Assembly (NCBI GenBank): GCA_015490315.1
Contig: WFYB01000193.1
Location: 1-9,848 of the forward strand
Reading direction: 5' to 3'
Source: Sulfurovum sp.
GTDB lineage: Bacteria; Campylobacterota; Campylobacteria; Campylobacterales; Sulfurovaceae
Length of the DNA: 9,848 nt
How positions within the stretch are numbered: position 1 is the stretch's first letter; each line of letters opens with the position of its first letter. The notes beneath the pieces were generated by a model that did no database searches, was not told where the DNA came from, and saw only the letters and a program-made list of their open reading frames with translations. Positions 5,759 through 9,848 of the stretch are shown here, piece by piece. The translations under genes were made by a program, and so were the position numbers.

Positions 5759-7607
5759 CTCCCTCCCCTTTATATTCTCCCCACAGGATCTCTATGTGTG
5801 TACCCCTCTCAGTATCGATCTGCAAGGTACCCCGCAGCTGATAGCTTGCAAGAGACTCCATGATGAGCAGCCCGAGTGAGTCGTATGTTTTGGTGGTATC
5901 AAACCCTCTGCCGTTGTCCCGGATGACAAGTCTGTAGGCACCGCTATCCTCTTCGAGGATGATGTGCACCTCTCCGGGCTGCCCAGGGGTAAAGGCGTGC
6001 TGCATGGCGTTGGTGAGTGCTTCGTTGACGATAAAGCCGCAGTAGACGGCACTCTCAGAGTCCAGTGTAACATCAGTGTGTAAAGAGACGGTGATATGCT
6101 CGTTTGCGAAGGTGTTTTCTATCTGTTCGATGAGCAGCGAGAGATACTCATGGGCATTAACCGTACTGATGTTGTGGCTGTTGTGCAGCAGCGCATAGAG
6201 ATGGCTGATAGAGAGGATACGGTTTTCCACCTGTCTGAGAGACGCGACCATTGTCTCATCCTCAGTCTCATCTATCTTAAGCCGCAGGAAGGAGACGATG
6301 GTCTGGATACTGTTTTTGACCCGGTGGTTGAGTTCCTGAAGCAGCATCTCTGTCTCCTTGACCGACTGCTTGAGCTGTGCGGTTCTGGTATCGACCAGCA
6401 TTTTGAGCCGCTCCTCTTCGTTCTGTTGATAGCTGATGAGCTTCTGCTGGGAGGCTATCTTCTCTACGCGCAGCTGTTTGAGTCTATCGGCAAGCAGCAG
6501 GGAAAAGAGGAGGGTTTCTGTCAAAAGGGTGATCTCGACAAAGTAGGGCAGATGGGTGAAGATGTCGAAGTAGCCTTTGCTTGAGAGGAACATCATCGTT
6601 CCTGAAGCGGCAAGGATGATCCACCCCGCCATGATGAACTTCGCCTGACGGTTACGGTGCCAGAGTGCATAGAGGGTGATGCCAAAAAGCATCAGCAGAA
6701 GCAGTACGGGAAAGAGGCTGCGTAGACTGTTGAGATCGAAAAAATAGGTCACGAACACCGCAGGCACAAAGAGCACAAGAGAGTAGTGCAGCATACGGTT
6801 GAGTCTGGGGTACTGCTCAAGTCTGAGCACCTCTTTGGTAAAGAGCGCCAGAAAAAAGGTCGGCAGTGCGACAATAAAGGCAGCATACCGTACGATGTGG
6901 GCAGCATGCTCGGGAGAGAAAAAGTAGGCTTCCGCTACACCTCTGTAAAAAAGATGGTGGATGACGATCCCGGCAAAGGCGATCACGTAGTAGAGATAGA
7001 CCCGTTCTCTAACAGAGAGGTAGATCACAAGGTTGTAGAGGATGATGATCGCCATTGCTCCAAAAAAGAGCGCAAGAATAAACTGGTGCCTGCTCTCATG
7101 CTGCCAAAAGGCATGTAGCTGCCAGAGCTTGAGTCCGACGATAAGGGTGGTCACATCGGTCGAGGCTTTGAGGCAGTAGAGCGTTTTGGTGTGTGGTGGC
7201 AGTGTGACTTCAAAGGCGGGATTGATGCTTTTCAGTGGTGAGCCGTGTGCCAGGCCGCTTTGGTAGAGCAGGGCTTTGCGGTCACCGTCGTAGAGCAGCA
7301 CCTCCATACTCAAGGGATTGGTGTACTCTACGATACGTTTGAGGGGATGATCTGTCGGATTTTCCAGTACAAAGCGCACCCACACCGCAAAGTCTGGACT
7401 GTATTCAAAACCGATACGCTCTTTATCTGTTTGGGTAAATGGTTTGTCGCTGATCGTGTCGATGCTCTCTGAGCGGTTGTAGTCGATGTATATCTGGGCA
7501 TGGGGCAGTAGCGGCTGCACAGGAAGGCTCTCGGAGAGAGTGAGCGCATACAACGGCAAGGCAGAGAGTATACACAACAGCCATACCACTATCCGCTTCA
7601 GTCCCAT
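5748..7607 (-). CDS. 7TMR-DISM sensor histidine kinase with HisKA_2 domain
   Basis: This 619-residue inner-membrane sensor kinase opens with a signal peptide (about 1-22, ending LYA). A periplasmic domain of the 7TMR-DISMED2 type (about 35-160, with FAVWVRFVLENPTDHPL and EYTNPLSMEVLLYDG) follows. Seven hydrophobic helices then span about 173-375, and a coiled coil about 378-425. The phospho-acceptor is His428 in LQELNHRVKN, the HisKA_2 signature. The ATPase domain has an N box (NEALTNAMQHAF, Asn528), DNGRGF (Asp564) and SLGLLIM (Gly579). DISMED2 domains are thought to bind small ligands such as sugars; the ligand here is unknown. I chose the ATG at 7607 because AAAGGGAGGGG lies just before it and the signal peptide then starts correctly. 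The upstream in-frame ATG at 7628 precedes both the binding site and the predicted transcript start. Confidence 0.9.
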   Translation of the reverse strand: MGLKRIVVWLLCILSALPLYALTLSESLPVQPLLPHAQIYIDYNRSESIDTISDKPFTQTDKERIGFEYSPDFAVWVRFVLENPTDHPLKRIVEYTNPLSMEVLLYDGDRKALLYQSGLAHGSPLKSINPAFEVTLPPHTKTLYCLKASTDVTTLIVGLKLWQLHAFWQHESRHQFILALFFGAMAIIILYNLVIYLSVRERVYLYYVIAFAGIVIHHLFYRGVAEAYFFSPEHAAHIVRYAAFIVALPTFFLALFTKEVLRLEQYPRLNRMLHYSLVLFVPAVFVTYFFDLNSLRSLFPVLLLLMLFGITLYALWHRNRQAKFIMAGWIILAASGTMMFLSSKGYFDIFTHLPYFVEITLLTETLLFSLLLADRLKQLRVEKIASQQKLISYQQNEEERLKMLVDTRTAQLKQSVKETEMLLQELNHRVKNSIQTIVSFLRLKIDETEDETMVASLRQVENRILSISHLYALLHNSHNISTVNAHEYLSLLIEQIENTFANEHITVSLHTDVTLDSESAVYCGFIVNEALTNAMQHAFTPGQPGEVHIILEEDSGAYRLVIRDNGRGFDTTKTYDSLGLLIMESLASYQLRGTLQIDTERGTHIEILWGEYKGEGDDG

Positions 7608-7609
7608 AA

Positions 7610-7620
7610 CCCCTCCCTTT
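7610..7620 (-). promoter_or_regulatory. Strong ribosome binding site that decides the kinase start
   Basis: On the - strand AAAGGGAGGGG ends 2 bases before the ATG at 7607, with the core GGAGG about 4-5 bases away. This favours 7607 over the in-frame ATG at 7628. Confidence 0.7.
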
Positions 7621-7630
7621 CTTCGCATCC

Positions 7631-7636
7631 ATTATA
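7631..7636 (-). promoter_or_regulatory. -10 element (TATAAT) for the kinase-regulator operon
   Basis: A perfect TATAAT is read on the - strand. It predicts a transcript start near 7624 and a leader of about 17 bases, just enough for the ribosome binding site. No good -35 is visible 16-18 bases upstream; the surrounding sequence is T-rich. Confidence 0.55.
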
Positions 7637-7678
7637 GTCAAAAGATTCTGAAATAATGGAAAGTTAGAAAATTACAAT

Positions 7679-7698
7679 ATGTGACGCAAAATGTGACG
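7679..7698. repeat. Direct repeat ATGTGACG x2, 12-base period, possible operator
   Basis: ATGTGACG occurs at 7679-7686 and again at 7691-7698, in the middle of the region between the kinase operon and the outer-membrane protein gene. Paired direct repeats in such a place suggest binding of a dimeric regulator. The binding protein is not shown. Confidence 0.45.
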
Positions 7699-7723
7699 TT
7701 TTTTGGGTAGCATTGTCTTGTTG

Positions 7724-7741
7724 TTTTGACATTTTTTGACA
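7724..7741. promoter_or_regulatory. Direct repeat TTTTGACA x2 at exactly 10 bases, overlapping a presumed -35
   Basis: TTTTGACA occurs at 7724-7731 and 7734-7741. OmpR/PhoB-type regulators bind direct repeats about one DNA turn apart, and the reverse complement, TGTCAAAA repeated, recalls PhoB boxes. Each copy also contains TTGACA, the consensus -35. With the first, TATCAT at 7751-7756 is a possible -10 (19-base spacer); with the second, TGATTA at 7759-7764 (17-base spacer). The stretch may be promoter, operator, or both. Confidence 0.45.
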
Positions 7742-7790
7742 ATTTCAAGCTATCATATTGATTACATTTACAAACCAAAGGAGAGGAAAT

Positions 7791-8516
7791 ATGAAAAAAA
7801 GTCTGATTGCGCTTGTCGCAGCGCAAGCATTGTTTGCCGGGGGAGACATCTCACCGGTTGAGCCGGAGATCAATCTGCCCGATGAGGCAGTGGCGGCAGC
7901 ACCTGCGAGACACTACAATGCAGCACTCAAAGTAGGAACACTCGGTATCGGTGCGGATATCTCGCGTATGGTTACGGACAAGATCGGTCTTCGGGTCAAC
8001 ATCAACGGACTGCGTGTCAATCGTGCGGAGGATCTCGATGATGTCTCATACGATGCGACACTCACGTTGCTGACAGTGGGTGTGTTGGCAGACTACTATC
8101 CGTTTGACAATGCCTTCCGTCTAAGCAGCGGTGCCTACTACAATGGCAACAAATTTGAAGGAACCGCGACACCTGCGGCTACAGAGACGATCGATATCGG
8201 TGACAATACCTATACCGGCGCGCAGATAGGCAGACTCGATACCAAGGTAGACTTCAACAAATTTGCACCGTACCTCGGTATGGGCTGGGGGAACAAAGCG
8301 GTAGAGAAAGGCTGGGGCTTTACCTTTGATATCGGAGCGTTGTATCAGGGCTCGCCAAGTGTCTATGCCAAAGCAGTACCCAATGCCGCACTGCCACAGG
8401 CAACGAAGGATCAGATCGCAGCCGATGTGGAAAAAGAGCGCAAACAGATCGAAGATGACGTGACGGATTACAAATGGTACCCGGTAGTGATGATCGGGGT
8501 CAATTATACCTTTTAG
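7791..8516 (+). CDS. Outer-membrane beta-barrel protein
   Basis: This 241-residue protein has a signal peptide (MKKSLIALVAAQALFAG) and a C-terminal GVNYTF ending in phenylalanine, the signal for barrel insertion. In between are alternating, glycine-rich strands: ALKVGTLGIGADIS, GLRVNINGLRVN, TVGVLADYYPF, FRLSSGAYYNGNKFEG, PYLGMGWGNKAVEKGWGF and FDIGALYQGSP. The GTLGIG opening and the GW..FDIG.LYQGSP strand recur in a broad family of small proteobacterial porin-like proteins, some called CarO- or OmpW-like; I know no firm function for it. A charged segment (about 203-227, KDQIAADVEKERKQIEDDV) before the last strand is probably an extracellular or periplasmic loop helix. GGAG at 7779-7783 sets the start at 7791, not the in-frame ATG at 7758. 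It is divergent from the kinase operon, whose regulator may control it. Confidence 0.82.
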   Translation: MKKSLIALVAAQALFAGGDISPVEPEINLPDEAVAAAPARHYNAALKVGTLGIGADISRMVTDKIGLRVNINGLRVNRAEDLDDVSYDATLTLLTVGVLADYYPFDNAFRLSSGAYYNGNKFEGTATPAATETIDIGDNTYTGAQIGRLDTKVDFNKFAPYLGMGWGNKAVEKGWGFTFDIGALYQGSPSVYAKAVPNAALPQATKDQIAADVEKERKQIEDDVTDYKWYPVVMIGVNYTF

Positions 8517-8526
8517 TATAAAGTGA

Positions 8527-8551
8527 GGCTTGGTCTACTAAGCCGGCTTTT
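8527..8551 (+). terminator. Weak stem-loop after the outer-membrane protein gene, possible terminator or attenuator
   Basis: GGCTTG (8527-8532) can pair with TAAGCC (8539-8544), one pair being G-T, around a six-base loop. After a GGC spacer come four T residues (8548-8551). The palindrome AAGCCGGCTT (8540-8549) overlaps and could compete. The T run is short, so termination would be partial at best. Confidence 0.35.
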
Positions 8552-8563
8552 AAGGAGCTGGAG

Positions 8564-8574
8564 TAAAATATATA
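8564..8574 (+). promoter_or_regulatory. Possible -10 region for the lipoprotein gene
   Basis: TAAAAT (8564-8569) runs into TATATAGAT, AT-rich sequence 28-38 bases before the ATG at 8602. It could give the lipoprotein its own promoter, but there is no clear -35. Confidence 0.3.
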
Positions 8575-8601
8575 GATTAAATTCAAAAAAAGGAGAAGAA
8601 T

Positions 8602-9848
8602 ATGAAAAAAAGAATTTTGATAAGCAGTGCGGCGGTAGCGGCACTGATGATGACAGGCTGTGGCGGCGGAAGTAGCGATAGTGTAACCTCTGGAGTTTCG
8701 TCTTCAGCTATTGTAGAGGGGGTAGCGGTCGATGATCTCATTCTTAATGGTAAAGTTATTGCTGTTGATGAGAACAATCAGACGCTTGCAGAGGGTAGAA
8801 CGAGCAGTGGGGATGGGAGCTATACTTTGACACTCGCACATCAAGGTGTGGTGGTCGTCAATGTAAGCTGTGATGAAAACTCTTCAATGAAAGATATGCT
8901 AACCGGTAATATACAGCGCTGTGGAGCTGAGGTAAATCTACATGCAGTAACAGCAGTAGAACCTGGAGTCAAAACCAAAGTTAATATTACGCCATTGACA
9001 CAGGTGGTGTATGAAAGAGCCAAGACATTGGCAGAGGCTGACAGTAAACTTGATCCGGAAGATGTAGAAAAGGCTAGAACTGAAATCGGATTGATGTTTG
9101 GTCTGGATCCCGTAGCGGATGATCCTACGCAAGGTACGTATGCCGAAGTGGTACGGAGCATAGATCAGCTTGCAGAGGAGCATAACAGCTCTGTGATGCA
9201 TGTGGCAACCACACTTGCAGAGGAGCTTGCAGACGGCGAGGCTGAGGGTGATGTAGATGATACTGTCAAGGCACTTGCGCAGGTGATGCACGATGAAAAC
9301 ATCACCAACCCTCTGACAGAGACCAATGGTACCTATGCGCCTCCTACAAATGCTGCATCACTAAGTGATGTAGAAGCTGCGAAGGCATTGGCTGATGAGC
9401 TTAGAGCACAGGCGATGAGTGTGGTGGATTATCAAAATAGCGGAACACCGGGCTTTTTGGATAATGAAGCAAGTGCAATGGATACCGCACTCCAAAATGT
9501 CACGATGAATATCGGATATATGGGGGATGCTATTGATACTATTGCTAATATGATTGGAGAATCATATGCGCAAGGTCAAATACATATTCAGAAAAATCCA
9601 ATGGGACCTACAAGAGTATTTACTGTTGACAAAACTGGTACTGGAGCTTGGAGTTACGAGATCGTTGAAGGCGGCACAACCTGGAGCGGTACGGTCTCAT
9701 TCCCAGAGGTATTGCTGGGGGATCAAGCAGAATCACAGCTATATACTACCGGTACACTTACAATGAATGTCCAAGGGGATGTACCTCTTGATTATACAGC
9801 AGTTACAGAGTCGGGTGTTGAGGACAAGCAGAGCTTTGAGGGTACTGT
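8602..9848 (+). CDS. Large outer-membrane lipoprotein, 3' truncated by window edge
   Basis: The frame from the ATG at 8602 stays open to the right edge: 415 full codons and no stop. AGGAG at 8591-8595 lies 6 bases before the ATG. The N-terminus is a lipoprotein signal peptide ending in MMTGC; Cys20 would be lipidated, and the following GGG has no inner-membrane retention aspartate, so an outer-membrane location is likely. A Gly/Ser-rich linker leads to a region at about 40-95 (ILNGKVIAVDENNQTLAEG, then SGDGSYTLTL) resembling a carboxypeptidase-regulatory-like beta-sandwich. Next is a helical, acidic region with VNITPLTQVVYERA, then at about 340-380 a beta-rich part (GTGAWSYEIVEGGTTWSG). No enzyme motif is visible. 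Cys94 and Cys113 could form a disulfide. Codon use is more AT-rich at third positions than in the preceding gene. Function unknown; a surface-adhesion or matrix role is only a guess. Confidence 0.8.
   Translation, partial: MKKRILISSAAVAALMMTGCGGGSSDSVTSGVSSSAIVEGVAVDDLILNGKVIAVDENNQTLAEGRTSSGDGSYTLTLAHQGVVVVNVSCDENSSMKDMLTGNIQRCGAEVNLHAVTAVEPGVKTKVNITPLTQVVYERAKTLAEADSKLDPEDVEKARTEIGLMFGLDPVADDPTQGTYAEVVRSIDQLAEEHNSSVMHVATTLAEELADGEAEGDVDDTVKALAQVMHDENITNPLTETNGTYAPPTNAASLSDVEAAKALADELRAQAMSVVDYQNSGTPGFLDNEASAMDTALQNVTMNIGYMGDAIDTIANMIGESYAQGQIHIQKNPMGPTRVFTVDKTGTGAWSYEIVEGGTTWSGTVSFPEVLLGDQAESQLYTTGTLTMNVQGDVPLDYTAVTESGVEDKQSFEGT

Noticed and set aside
6096..6584. Open frame of 162 codons on the + strand inside the kinase gene
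   Set aside because: It is antisense to the coiled-coil and HisKA_2 region. Its leucine-rich, acidic look comes from the reverse complement of the kinase helices.
7726..7756. Ordinary sigma-70 promoter as a full explanation of the TTGACA repeats
   Set aside because: Not accepted as the sole explanation because the two TTGACA copies need different -10 elements and neither fits perfectly; kept as a combined promoter/operator call instead.
7638..7826. - strand open frame across the divergent intergenic region
   Set aside because: It runs through the promoter elements and into the start of the outer-membrane protein gene, has no binding site, and its translation looks random.
8938..9291. - strand frame of 117 codons opposite the lipoprotein gene
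   Set aside because: It is antisense to the lipoprotein and its Cys- and His-rich translation is typical of a shadow frame.
9554..9766. + strand open frame of 70 codons near the right edge
   Set aside because: It is out of frame within the uninterrupted lipoprotein reading frame and has no ribosome binding site.

Overview
The window looks like chromosomal DNA of a Campylobacterota (epsilonproteobacterial) species, most like Sulfurovum or a relative. I infer this from near-balanced base composition, tightly packed genes, AT-rich TATAAT-type -10 elements with poor -35 boxes, and the style of the outer-membrane, peroxiredoxin and small hypothetical proteins. No rRNA, tRNA, CRISPR array, transposase or prophage gene is visible. 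No gap between genes exceeds 300 bases; the longest (7608-7790, 183 bases) is a divergent regulatory region.

Layout. (1) Positions 1-341 hold the 3' end of a probable type II restriction endonuclease of the Eco47II/Sau96I sort; its start and any partner methyltransferase lie to the left. (2) Positions 391-4259 form a four-gene + strand operon behind a TATAAT box: an aldehyde dehydrogenase, a DUF420-like membrane protein, a DUF523 (TudS-like) probable Fe-S protein, and a secreted Deg/HtrA-type serine protease. The last three genes are joined by overlapping stop/start codons. (3) Positions 4267-5019 hold a small uncharacterised gene (- strand) and a divergent PrxQ/Bcp peroxiredoxin (+ strand). 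They share a short region with a near-symmetric -10 element and a tandem heptamer repeat. (4) Positions 5021-7607 (- strand) encode a two-component system: a 7TM (7TMR-DISM) HisKA_2 sensor kinase and an OmpR-type response regulator, overlapping by about 10 bases. (5) From 7791 rightward (+ strand) lie an outer-membrane beta-barrel protein and a large lipoprotein that runs off the right edge.

How the parts may work together. The kinase and regulator are divergent from the outer-membrane protein gene, and the region between them carries two pairs of direct repeats, one at an exact 10-base period over the presumed -35. The simplest reading is that the regulator controls the barrel protein and possibly itself. 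The Deg protease, peroxiredoxin and possible Fe-S protein fit envelope or oxidative stress handling, but nothing in the sequence ties them into one pathway.

I see no wholly new multi-gene system. The best leads are a marked shortage of GGNCC sites next to the restriction gene, the repeat-bearing divergent regulatory region, and the symmetric promoter with a heptamer repeat upstream of the peroxiredoxin.
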